From the NCBI GenBank assembly GCA_001600095.1, contig BCIX01000006.1, positions 930,001 to 994,000 on the forward strand: 64,000 nucleotides of DNA, in the 5' to 3' direction. The notes beneath the pieces were generated by a model. That model did not search any database. It saw only the letters and a list, made by a program, of their open reading frames with translations, and had not been told where the DNA came from. Source of the stretch: Bullera alba (taxonomy: Eukaryota > Basidiomycota > Tremellomycetes > Tremellales > Bulleraceae). Made by a program: the position numbers and the translations under genes. Positions 1-9,937 of this stretch are shown here, in pieces. Within the stretch, counting starts at the first letter, position 1; each line of letters opens with the position of its first letter.

Positions 1-766
1 CAGCATGTGGGGGAAAGTTGTGCCAAAGTATGCTCCGTCTATAGAACCGTGTCGGTTGGATTTGGGCGAGTAAATGTCCTCGCATCGAGGGCAGTATAGC
101 TTGACGGCTTTCTGGTAAGGTATGTCCGAGAGGCCGACGGGGAGTAGTGGCTGAGCGTAACAGTATACACGGGGACAACGGCCAAAGTCTGCTTTTCGAT
201 ACTTATCGAGCTGCAAGTCGGTCGAGATGAGTCTTCCTTTCTAGTGCATGCTGCGACAAGCTCACCATTTTGCTCAGCCCGCGCGAGGTGACGATGTATC
301 TGGCGTGTATCAGGCCATAGAGGAATCTCGCCGACGTCTCCACCATCTCCCGCACATCATCATCTAGCTCTTCTTCATCTGCGAGGTGTCAGCTGTTGGA
401 AGGTTGTTTAGGCATATCTCGGGGAGAGAGACAACTAACCCAACGAGTCCGTTATTAGGTCCAGTGCCCGGTTGTACTCCTGTACTACGTCGCTATTCAG
501 ACCAGTCAAGTTGAACCTGTCCAGAATATAATCCTCGTCCACTTCTGCGAAGTACTCCTGCGGCAGGTCGTCAGCTGTACTCGACGACTGTGGACTGGTG
601 GCAGCTTACATTGCCCTTGGTCGATAGAAACCAGGAAATCCAGCTGTCCAATCTGCGTCAGTGATGATGATCTTGCCAGTCAAAGCCTTCCACTGCCGTT
701 CGCCCATGCCTTGATCACTCACGTGTTCGAGTAATCGCTCTCGGAGCCCGTTGATAGATCGTCCAT
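1..766 (-). CDS. CKB1: Casein kinase II regulatory subunit beta, 3' end cut by window edge
   Basis: Regulatory beta subunit of protein kinase CK2; it dimerises through a zinc finger and docks two catalytic alpha subunits in nucleus and cytoplasm. Five exons read on the minus strand (766-723, 652-610, 557-440, 378-266, 210-1), giving 176 residues before the left edge; the C-terminal tail is missing. Seen: start [10 protein letters not shown], then [18 protein letters not shown], an acidic loop DEEELDDD, the helix [20 protein letters not shown], and the zinc-finger pairs CPRVYC and YCPRC, followed by [12 protein letters not shown] at the cut. All are hallmarks of the family. The acidic loop is the polyamine-binding groove in known CK2 beta. 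Which fungal paralogue (CKB1 or CKB2) this is cannot be told without the C-terminus. It is divergent from VPS33 and shares a 342-bp promoter with it. Confidence 0.93.
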
Positions 767-1108
767 GTTGCCTGTGTTGCGATAAGGCAATGCTTCGGAG
801 TTTGGTTTTTGGTTGGATGGCTTCTGCAACGGCTGAGGTTACGATGCTCCTGAGGCTGTACCAGCAAGATGAGCTGTAGTGTAGACGTCAAAGAGTAGTT
901 GGCAGTGAGTTGGCAGTGAGCAAGACGAGCGTGTATGATCAGCTTGTCCTTTTTGTGAAACAAGGAACGGAATCAAATTCAACTGAGCCGAGCCCGGCCC
1001 AGCGAGTCTGCTATGACGCCAGTATATACAAGGAGGTCTTGACCATCATATCACTTGCATACTATACCCCGCTTGCTTGAGGTAGCGATATCGAGACGGG
1101 CTCCAGCC
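767..1108. promoter_or_regulatory. Divergent intergenic region CK2 beta / VPS33
   Basis: 342 bp between the two start codons. It must hold both promoters. No TATA box or other motif stands out, and no open frame resembles a protein. Confidence 0.6.
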
Positions 1109-3665
1109 ATGTCGTCAGTAGCAGGTCCATCGAAACCGTCGGCACAAACTTCGCACCCACCCGCACCGTCCACGTCCGGCGACTCGGAGTCCACTCAGCA
1201 GCAACAGCCACAGCAGGAGAAGGGACTGGATGTGGGAGTTCTCAGAGAGCTGACAAGGACCGCTCTGGTGGAGAGACTCAATGAGGTGGGTACAGCTGTT
1301 GTGTGATAGTCGGGGATGAGCTGTTCTTGGGTCTGATTCCAATCTGATCTAGATACAAGGCGCCAAAACGCTAGTCCTGGACTCTGTTCTAGCCGGGCCA
1401 TTGGGTTTGATCACGGAGGTAGCTCTTCTCAAGGTCAGTCCGAGTCTAGACTGCGACTCAGAAATTCAGTTGTGCTGATAGAATCTTCACTAGCACCAAG
1501 CGGTCGACAAGATGTTCTGGCTGGAGTCCGGGCCTTTGAATGTCAATACGAGGAACCTAGTCTGGCTGTGTCGGCCGCGGATGAGTCATATGCGGATGAT
1601 AGCCCGTGAGCTCGCTGGCATGAACTCCTGTGAGACTATGAGCTGACGATAGCGTATAGAGCAAATACGCTCGCAGCAGAGCACACCCTCGCCCAGTGGT
1701 CCATTGGTCTACACGATTCTCTTGGTGCCTCGAGTGACTGAATTATGCCGCAAGGTTCTGGAAGACGAAGGAGTAGCTGGAGATGTGACTTTATCCTTGG
1801 TAAGCCTGTTCGTCGGATAGCTGACTTGTGCAACATTGACGTGGTCTGTATAACCAGTTCAAAATGGAGTTCATACCGCTAGAAGACGACCTGCTCTCGA
1901 TGGAGATGGACGATGTAGCGAGGGACATATACCTAGTGCGTACGAGCACCCTGTCCGATACTCTCGCTGACATTTTACAGGACGGCGATGACACCCCTCT
2001 GTTCTACTCGTCTCTGGCCCTCATGACCTTTCAACGCGCGTTTGGTCTCTTCCCCCGCATACTGGGCAAAGGAGATGCAGCAAAGGTCAGCAAGGCATCG
2101 GCCCTCATTGACCGTTGGCTGATGAGCAGTAGCGGTTGTCGGGTTTATTGCAGCGGCATCGCTCATCTGGGGATAGCGACTACAACGACTTGCCCACTTC
2201 TGATCAGGTCGACTCACTCATCATCATTGATCGCTCGGTCGACTGGGTGACCCCAATGTGTACGCAACTCACCTACGAGGGGATGCTGGACGAGTTTGTC
2301 GGGATCAAGAACGGTCAGTCCCCAAACATCGACCACACTCAGACTGACACTATCGCTTCGTAGCACATTTGGAGGTCGATATCTCGTTACTGGATCCACA
2401 GGCGTCTCAGCCTACGCCCGCGGCACAGCCATTACAAGCGCCCAAGAAGCGCAAACACCACTTGTCCGCTTCCAAGGACCGGTTATACTCCGAGATCAGG
2501 GATCTCAACTTTGCGGTAGTGGGATCTAGGCTGTCGAAGCTGGCTCGACGCTTAGAGGGCGACTACGGCGGAGCGAAAAATCTCAAGAATGTCTCGCAGA
2601 TGAAGGAGTTTGTGGGGAAACTTGGCGGACTGCAATCTGAGCAACAAAGTCTTCGCCTGCGTGAGTCCTCCATATCGTCCATCATTTTAAACCTGCTGAT
2701 CAGGGCGTTCTAGATACCGGCTTGACGGAACAGATCATGCCAATCACCCGGTCTGACACTTTCAACAAGAATCTCGAAGCGCAGCAGAATCTGGTCGCCG
2801 GCTACGATCCTGCCGCCCAGCTCGCCATTATTGAAGATCTGATGCTGCAAGAAGTGCCCTGGCCGACGGTGCTCAGATCGCTCGTCTTGATGAGCTTGAC
2901 CAGTGGGGGGGTCAAGCTAAAGGTCCTGGAGGGATTCAAACGCGATTTCCTCCAAACGTACGGGTATCACCACCTGCCATTACTAGTCGCGCTACAGGAT
3001 CTCAACCTGTTGGTAAAAGCACCGAATACGGCACCGCAGCCATTCCCTTCGTTGCGCAAACCTCTTCGTTTGATAGTGGACGATATCGACGACGCGGCGC
3101 CCAACGACATTTCCTACGTGTATAGCGGGTACGCGCCGTTGTCCATACGCTTGGTGCAATGTGTTACGCAGAAGAACTCGGTCATGGCGGGCGCGGCGGA
3201 ATCGGCCGGCACTGCCGAGAATCCTAGTGGGAGCAAAAGGGAGATTCCAAAAGCCCACCCCATCGTGGGGTGGAGAGGCTTCGAGGATGTCTTGGGAAGT
3301 ATACCCGGGGCGACGATCGACGTCAGGCAGAAGTCAGAAGACGCTCGACGGGACACAGGTGTGTTTCAGACAACGCGCTGTACTGCCCCTGCTGATTGAT
3401 CTTCGAATAGCATTGAGGGCGGAATCTACGGCTACCACGGTTGTTTTCTTCATTGGGGGTTGTACGTATGCGGAAGTGGCGGCCCTGCGGTGGATGTCAA
3501 AACAGACGAAAGGGAGACGGTTCCTGATCGCCACGACGGGCATCATCACAGGATCATCTGTGAGTTCATCCCTCGCTGGGGATTTGGGGTACTGCTGACG
3601 ATAAACGGCAGCTGATAGAGAGCTTTGGGGAGAAGCCATCTGTGGCTCTGCAAACAGGAAGCTGA
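1109..3665 (+). CDS. VPS33: Vps33, SM-family subunit of HOPS/CORVET tethering complexes
   Basis: Sec1/Munc18-family protein that templates SNARE assembly for fusion at vacuole and endosome as the core of the class C HOPS and CORVET complexes. About ten exons. The ATG at 1109 opens a Ser/Pro/Gln-rich leader, followed by family blocks: KTLVLDSVLAGPLGLITEVALLK split by an intron, FKMEFIPLEDDLLSMEMDDV, SLIIIDRSVDWVTPM with QLTYEGMLDEF, and the C-terminal block VVFFIGGCTYAEVAALRWM with IATTGIITGSS then LIESFGEKP before the stop. These match Vps33 rather than Sec1, Sly1 or Vps45. Estimated length is about 650 residues, usual for the family. The last two exons and following DNA were duplicated downstream (4997-5342). 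Individual splice sites in the middle of the gene were not all resolved. Confidence 0.92.
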
Positions 3666-4009
3666 TGTACTGTGCGAAGATCAGCCGCCGGCTATGCAGA
3701 GATGTCAGGCAAATCAGACCGGTCATGCTGACAGCGCTGCTGATCATAAGTCACTGATGTCGATGGTCATCTGGTTCGGAACCCTCCCAGGGGTCAGAGG
3801 CAATCAATTTACTGTCGCTCTGCATACGCCATACGCAATACTCGACCATCAAACAATGCTCTCTGAAAAACATTGAACGGGGTATGACCAATCCTCAAAC
3901 CCCCTCTGTCAAACTGACCGCAGCCACATCTTCATGGTCTTCCTTACTGTCTCCCGGCGCGACCACGGCGACAACCAGCTAGAAGTCGATTCCCGGCTCC
4001 CGCGGCGCC
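3666..4009. other. Intergenic, convergent 3' ends
   Basis: 344 bp between the VPS33 stop and the stop of the first intronless gene. It holds the two 3' UTRs. No gene, repeat or clear terminator signal is seen. Confidence 0.5.
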
Positions 4010-4621
4010 CTACACTTCTTCATCGTCTACGTCTTCAATGGTGATTCCGGCGTCGACGATATGGTCGACCAGCTTGCAGCGTCTGACCACGGCGCCTTCC
4101 TTCACATCGGTGTTATCGAGCTGTGAGTCCTCCACCGTGACATCCATCACGCTTGAACGATTGACGAAGACGCTGCCTGCTACCTTGCTTTTAGCGCCCA
4201 CGATTTCGGAATCACCTTCGAGGGTGGTGTTGGTGATTTTGCTCCTCGAATCGGCGAAAGACCCGGACTCAGCGGTGACATTGACGTGGTTCTGGAAAGG
4301 AATTGGGTCCACAGACCCAACCCCATCTGGACGACCACTCTTTCCCTGTTTGATCGTCTTTCCCAAGTCGAGCCAGGGTTCGTCAGAGTGAGAGTCGGAT
4401 CGTTTCCAGATGGAGTATCCGTCCTCTGCGGCAAACTCGGCGAGACGATTGGCATCGAATGTCGGGCCGTCTGCCTTTCGACTCTCGTCAGTGTCCCACT
4501 CTTCGCCGCCGCGGTAATATATGCAAACCCCGTCACTGAAGTAGTATGTGTCGACGACACCGTCGGTGGCGATTACCGCGAGCTCAGTGCCATCGTCTTC
4601 GAGTCCGCCGTGATCGGACAT
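4010..4621 (-). CDS. Intronless protein of unknown family, copy A, predicted beta-helix C-terminus
   Basis: Not recognised. One exon of 203 codons; the ATG at 4621 is chosen because it aligns with the start of copy B and no in-frame ATG lies further upstream. The N-terminal half has MSDHGG, TELAVIATDG, YYFSDG, an AEEDG-like FAAEDG and IWKRSD. The C-terminal third (about residues 110-195) is a run of short strands with repeated V-x-x-S and small-residue turns, such as VEDSQLDNTDVKEGAVV, which resembles the left-handed beta-helix of hexapeptide-repeat proteins (inference from pattern only). No signal peptide or membrane segment is seen. Copy B, 1.5 kb away, is a clear paralogue. Lack of introns is unusual here. 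Function unknown. Confidence 0.75.
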   Translation of the reverse strand: MSDHGGLEDDGTELAVIATDGVVDTYYFSDGVCIYYRGGEEWDTDESRKADGPTFDANRLAEFAAEDGYSIWKRSDSHSDEPWLDLGKTIKQGKSGRPDGVGSVDPIPFQNHVNVTAESGSFADSRSKITNTTLEGDSEIVGAKSKVAGSVFVNRSSVMDVTVEDSQLDNTDVKEGAVVRRCKLVDHIVDAGITIEDVDDEEV

Positions 4622-4996
4622 GTTGAGTTTGGGGCTTTGGTGGAAAAGTGTGCCTGGCTGTGGGTGTGAGAACGAGGATGGAATGGAGGAAAGGGGAGAA
4701 CAGATCAACGGGAAGTCTTCGGCTGTGGATATACTATCCTGACCCTGTAGGTCTGATTCGCCACGGGCACCGGTCGATTCGAGCTGCTGAAAGGACAGCC
4801 AGGCTTGAACCGAGGTTCAAAGGAAAGATCAGACGTCTGGCAAGGGGTGCGGGGTTTAACTTATCAGTGACTCGTGAGCGTCATCACCCTCACGGCCTTT
4901 GTGCTTCTCGCCTCGATCCTCTTCCAATAGGCTGCGAAGGTGGACTCTCCTTTCACTCTATTGCCATCACTCGTTACAAACGCGGGTCACGGTCAA
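4622..4996. promoter_or_regulatory. Upstream region of copy A
   Basis: 375 bp upstream of the copy A start codon. It aligns with the region upstream of copy B (6160-6540), so both promoters came from the same duplicated sequence. No TATA box is obvious. Confidence 0.5.
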
Positions 4997-5342
4997 CGTC
5001 AGGCAGAAGTCACAGGATGGTAACGGGAATGCAGTGGGTTTAAACTTACAGGTCCTACGTCTCCCTCGCTGACCGTTCTCGCGATAGCTCTTCGACCTGA
5101 ATCTACGGCTACTGCCGTCGTCTTATTCATTGGGGGTTGTGCGTATGCGGAAGTTGCGGCCCTGCGGCAGATGTCGAAAACAGACCAAAGGGAGACGGTT
5201 CCTCATCGCCACCACGGGCATCATCACAGGATCGTCTGTGAGTACATCACTTACCGGGGTGTGAAATTTTGCTGATGAATATGGGCAGCTGATAGAGAGC
5301 TTTGGCGAGAAGCCGCCTATGGCTCTGCAATCGGGAAGCTGA
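4997..5342 (+). pseudogene. Broken copy of the VPS33 3' end
   Basis: Duplicate of VPS33 3321-3665. It keeps the coding blocks ESTATAVVLFIGGC, AYAEVAALRQMSK and LIESFGEKP, the intron with its GTGAGT donor before LIESFGEKP, and the terminal GS-stop. One extra base in the run GTCGAAAACAGACC (about 5173-5186), compared with the working gene's GTCAAAACAGACG, shifts the frame, and there is no upstream gene body. It therefore cannot make Vps33. Kept as a by-product of the tandem duplication; it lies downstream of copy A's promoter and opposite to it. Confidence 0.85.
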
Positions 5343-5541
5343 TGCATTTCTAGATGGATAGACGCGGCCTATGCAGGAACTCAGGCAGAGGAAACTGCTG
5401 ACGGGCTTACCCATCGATGGCTTACTCACTGCGCAGTCTGCATCAATGGGACCCTTAGCGCAGGCAGACTCCAGTTTGCATTCGGCTCACTCCACCATCA
5501 AACACTCTCGCCTACTTGCTTGACTAGCACTACGGTTACGG

Positions 5542-6159
5542 TCAGATGTCGCCGGACAGATTGATCGGAGTCACTCCTTCAACAGTCTCTCCCTTCTTGA
5601 CGGCAACGTTGACCAGCGTGGACTTTCTCACCGTGGTTCCTTCGTCCACGTCGGTCTTAACGAGATGTGAATCCTCCACCGTGGCATTCCTCACGCCTGA
5701 AAGGTTGTCGAGGAAGCTGTTCGTTACTTCGCTCCCAGCGCCCATGATCCAGGAATGACCTCCGAGGATGGTATCGGTGATGATGCTCTTTGGATCGGCA
5801 TAGCACCCTTCCTCAAGGGTGACATTGGTGTGTCTGTCGGAACGAACTGGCTCCACGGATTCAATCCCCTGTGGACGACCACGACCCCCGGTTCTGGTCT
5901 TTGTTCCCCAGTCACGCCAGAATTCGGGGTCGGTATCAGTGTCAGATCGTCTCCAGACACAGTGTCCGTCTTCTTCGGCCCACTGAGCGAGCTCATCGGC
6001 ACTGAAAATGGTCCCGTCGGCGGTCACTCTCTCATACCAGTAGCCGCCGGTGCCGTAGAACCTCTTCAGTCCGTCACTGAAGTAGTATATGTCGGTGCAT
6101 CGTCCGTCAGTGGCGATCACCATGAGCTCAGTGTCGTCGTTGGTGGAGTGACCGGACAT
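5542..6159 (-). CDS. Intronless protein of unknown family, copy B, predicted beta-helix C-terminus
   Basis: Paralogue of the gene at 4010-4621. One exon of 205 codons, starting MSGHSTNDD. Shared blocks with copy A: TELMVIATDG, IYYFSDG, AEEDG, VWRRSD, GRPQG and HVNVTLEEG, then the strand-rich C-terminal part (ITDTILGG, VTNSFLDN, ATVEDSHLVKTDVDEG). The insertion GTGGYWYERV near residue 30 differs most from copy A. Both copies have kept full open frames while the linked VPS33 fragment decayed, which suggests selection on the protein (inference). Function, localisation and family are unknown. Confidence 0.75.
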   Translation of the reverse strand: MSGHSTNDDTELMVIATDGRCTDIYYFSDGLKRFYGTGGYWYERVTADGTIFSADELAQWAEEDGHCVWRRSDTDTDPEFWRDWGTKTRTGGRGRPQGIESVEPVRSDRHTNVTLEEGCYADPKSIITDTILGGHSWIMGAGSEVTNSFLDNLSGVRNATVEDSHLVKTDVDEGTTVRKSTLVNVAVKKGETVEGVTPINLSGDI

Positions 6160-6782
6160 GTAGATGCTGGAAACCCAAAGGAAAAGTGTGTCAGGAGGTG
6201 TCGGCCTGTAAGTGCGCGAACTCGAGGAATGGGATTGAGGGGATGGGAAAGATAGGTCAGCGGGAAGTCATCGATGATATACTATCCTAAGACTGAGGGG
6301 ATGATTCGCCACCGCCCCCAGGTCGAGAAGGCTCGCTGAAAGGACAGCCAGGCTCGACCCGCGGTCCAAAGGAGAGACCAGATGTCTGACAAGGGGTCCG
6401 GGGTCTCAGACATCAGTGAGCGTCATCCCCCTTATGGCCTTGTCCTTCTCGCCTTCGATGCTCTCGCGATAGGCTACGCAGTTGGACGACTCTCCTTTCA
6501 CTCTACTGTCAGCAGTCGTCTCCAGTACGGATCACGGTCAACGTCAGGCAGAAGCCGCATAAGTCAGAGGATTGTCGACGGGATACCGGTAGGTTGGGCA
6601 TCAAAGCGGTGAAGCTGTTGTTTGAGCTGTTGTTGAGTTTTGCGCTCGGATTTGTGCGTCAGCCAAGGGTGAAAGGGCTGATCCAGCACCTTCCGGACGA
6701 TTTCGCGTGCGGATCTTGGTCTCGTCAAGCGACACCGTCCGAATGCATACTTACTCAGCTTCCAATCCCGCGATGAGATCCT
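6160..6782. other. Upstream region of copy B and third repeat remnant
   Basis: Holds the copy B promoter and, from about 6410 to 6560, a third stretch that matches 4869-5015 and ends in the 13-mer at 6542. Beyond it no VPS33 coding sequence follows, so this is the right-hand junction of the duplication. The remainder to 6782 is the 3' flank of GCP4. No gene is seen. Confidence 0.6.
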
Positions 6783-9655
6783 TCAGCCTCGCTGGACTCC
6801 GCCCTCGGCCAGGAGATCACCCTGCGCCCCCTCGGCATCCTCCATACCCAGCCAGTTCGTCATCACACCGTTGAAGTCGAGCCGGAGCAGTACTACCACA
6901 CGTCAGCCCTCATATTCCCTACAGGATCCTCATGTCACCGAAGCGCACTCACACTGCTCCACATGTCTGGCCATCAAGCCCTCCACCTCGCTCGCCTTAT
7001 CCCGCTCTTGACCCTTTAACCCATTCGTCGAGGTGACCGGCTTGGAAAAGCTCGTCTGGCGGGACATGATCCGGGTCGAGTGGAGTAATTGAGCAGCACG
7101 AGCCGTCCTCGAGAAAGACCTTCCCGTGGTAGAGCCAGCTCCCGTCCCAGTTCCATTGGAAGACATGTCGGCGTTCGAAGTCTGTGGGTTCTGAGAGTCT
7201 ACCAATGTCCGGAAAAAGTCGAGAACCAAAGTATGCAGTGTCTATCGCGCCGTCAGTAGACTGCTCTGTCCAGTCCATGAGGGTATATGCAGCAGACTGA
7301 CCTCGGTGATCTCCTTGACCGCGGCTGTCCTCTCCGCTACTGCGGCCTCGAAGACGTCCTCCGAGCCTGTAGAGGCAGGCTCACTGCCCCGCCAACGCTC
7401 AATCAGGCCCGCGAAGCGTTTGCACGTGTCGAGAATGTCGCGAATCGTCACGGCCAGATCTCTGTCCGCTATCAAGAGCCCTTGACGTAGGAAAGCCAGG
7501 TGTCGGGTGTGTATCTGCCTATAGCGTGTTGCGTGTCAGCTGGAATCTCATATTGGCCTACAGGGTTTCACATTTCACACTGCGGAGTGGGAACTCACCT
7601 TAGGGTCAGAAAGTCAAGGTGGTTGGAGGGCCGCTCGGTCGGCGTTGGGGGCACTCTCGATCGAGCAGTTTGATTGTCAAAGGCATAAGTCGATGCGGGT
7701 GATCCGGGCATTTTGGCCTCATCCCCCAATAAGCTCCTCGTCCTGATCTGAGGAGAAGCAGAGCCTGCCCTTCGCGCACTGCCCCTCAGAGATCGAATGG
7801 ATGCAGAGCGAGGAATACCCGTCGGTTCCGCAGGGTCTGACACATCTGACAGTTGGTCGAGAAGGTTACGATGTTGAACTTCGATTATATCCGTTGTGAA
7901 GTGGCTCAAGAGGGTGTCGAGGAAGAAGAGCATGAATCGGAGTAATGCCCACGTCGAGCGATGTGAGTCAAGGCTGGGTGTACTTCGCCTGCGCTGGCCT
8001 CCGGAGATGGTGGACCAGGCGGAGACGACTCGTTGACGCGTGTCCCTCAGGGCGAAGAGGTACGCCTGGATCTCGGAATACACCGATCTCGCACTTGGCG
8101 TGATGAAGAGATCCAACGGCCACGCGACTTTCATGTCCGATATGCACGAAGAGCCAAAGACCGAAGTTGAGAACAAGTCGATTGTGGAGATGGCCGGATC
8201 CACAGCTGAACCCCCTCTGGAAGGCTTGGAGGACTTTGTGGGCCGGATCGATCCGTCGGGGAGAGTAAAGTATAGCCGTTCGAGGCTCCGATCGTATTCT
8301 GCCCCAGTGCCGACACTGGCTCGCAGTATCGCCTGATAGAGGTCCTGCTCGCGGATGACCGACGAGGACGAGGTGGGTTTCGAGGTCAGGATCTTGTCGT
8401 GGTTCAAGCGGTGTAGCTCAGAGAGGAGGGATATGGCGTATTCCCCATTCCGGGTGAGAAAGTAGTCCCCGCTGTCAAAGGTCAGCACGACACAATCATG
8501 ACCTGTGGTGGGTTTGCGACTGACTATGTTTCCAAGGCTTGGAAGACTTGTGGCCCAGTCAGGATGTTCTGCCATAGCCACCTGGATAAACGTCAGCGTC
8601 TAGGTATGAGACATCAGCCTTTCTGCCACTCACTCTCCCACCGCCGCTCTGGCGGATGACAAGGCTTCTTCCAATCCTCCTCCAGAATCCAGGCTCGAGA
8701 CTTGCAGCAACTCCTCTTGCAGCTCACGCAATAGACTCTGCGGCAGCTCCTTCCCCTCTCGCCTCAGCGTCGCAGTCACCCGTCCGACATACATGATACT
8801 CTCCCTCGCCGAGGGTCCGACCGATTCCGGGATCAGCGCCTCGTTCAGGCGATACACCCGATGTCGATTGCTCCCAGGATCAATCCCGTCGTCCGTCGCG
8901 ATGGCCATGGCGGAGGGAGACGAGCCGGGAGGGGCGATACCGTGCAAGACAAACGTGACGAGGTGGGTGAGGAATAGCCTCTGCAGGCTGCCAAGGAGTT
9001 TGGAGAATATGGCTCCGAGCTGCGGGTTTCCCGTTTGCGAAAGTGCTTGCAATAGCTGAATCGACTTTGCTGGCGTCCACTCCATTCTCTGGCCTGTAGC
9101 ACCTTCTCTTGGCACAGTGTTGGCATTCCCCCCTGAGCTGGAATCGCTGAGTTGGTGAGAGGTGGTGATAGTGGTGATCAAATTGTCCAGGGCGACCATT
9201 GGCGCTTGCCACGATGAAAACGTGGCCACTACCGTTGACAGAGGCACAAATCCCTGTTCATCCTGTACCACCGTTAGATCCAAGCTCAAGACGCTACTCT
9301 CCACTTGAACGATCAACGCGTCGTACTCCAACAGAAGGTCCAAAATGCCATTCGCCATTGTGACGAGGTATTGATCCGGAATGTATCCCGTGGGTTGAGC
9401 CCTCTCCTTTCCCTTGCGAGAGCAGACATAAGCTGCCTCCCGGCCTCGCTGCAGAATGTCGGTGGCCCATGATTTGATTCTACGATATCGACTTGCCAAT
9501 TCGGCGAGGGTGTTGAGCGAGGAGACCTCCCCTGGGTGAAGATACTTCGCGAGTTCGGGAGCGACAGTTAGAGTGGTTGTCGAGCTGGATGTCTCCGTGG
9601 AGACGAACAGCGAGGATGGATGGCCGGCAAGTAGACATAGCGTCTCGGCGAGCAT
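6783..9655 (-). CDS. Gamma-tubulin complex component 4 (GCP4) homologue
   Basis: Spc97/Spc98-family subunit of the gamma-tubulin ring complex that nucleates microtubules. Five exons give 870 residues: 9655-8642, 8581-7599, 7518-7302, 7241-6953, 6892-6783. The N-terminus MLAETLCLLAGHPSSLF followed by YLHPGEVSSLNTLAELA is the GCP4 grip-1 pattern. The C-terminal (grip-2) half has VAWPLDLFITPSARSVYSEI, then LLRFMLFFLDTLL and the terminal LLLRLDFN. The length is right for GCP4, which is shorter than GCP5/6. A Ser/Arg-rich insert lies at about residues 590-650. The first intron uses a GTGGGA donor, chosen because the stronger GTGAGT eight bases on breaks the frame. Confidence 0.88.
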
Positions 9656-9937
9656 TACGCGCACACAGCGGCCAGCTTGGGCCCGAGCTGTGTATGGGAT
9701 GACTGGTCGAGAGGTTCAATGTTTGAACATGAACTGTAGGATCACGTTCACGTTCAGGCAGCGCAACCTGATTTTTGAAATCTGAAACACGTCCGAGATC
9801 CGAAACGATTTCACTCTGATGAGATTGCTCAAAGCTCATGCTTCCTACTGCCTACACCGCGTCTCTAGATCATACAACAGGGCATACAAGCGTAGACGAT
9901 GGCTTACAACTTCAATAAACGTATCAGACTAACCTCA

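Larger units (their letters stand above)
3321..6554. repeat. Tandem segmental duplication (two units and a remnant)
   Basis: The same order (VPS33 3' end, intronless gene on minus, its upstream flank) occurs twice. The 13-mer CGTCAGGCAGAAG marks the unit starts at 3321, 4997 and 6542, giving units of 1676 and 1545 bp. Unit 1 holds the working VPS33 tail and the gene at 4010-4621. Unit 2 holds the broken tail and the gene at 5542-6159. Flanks also align, for example GCTGAAAGGACAGCCAGGCT near 4788 and 6336, and GTGAGCGTCATC near 4875 and 6417. Divergence by many substitutions and small indels shows the duplication is not recent. Confidence 0.88.
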
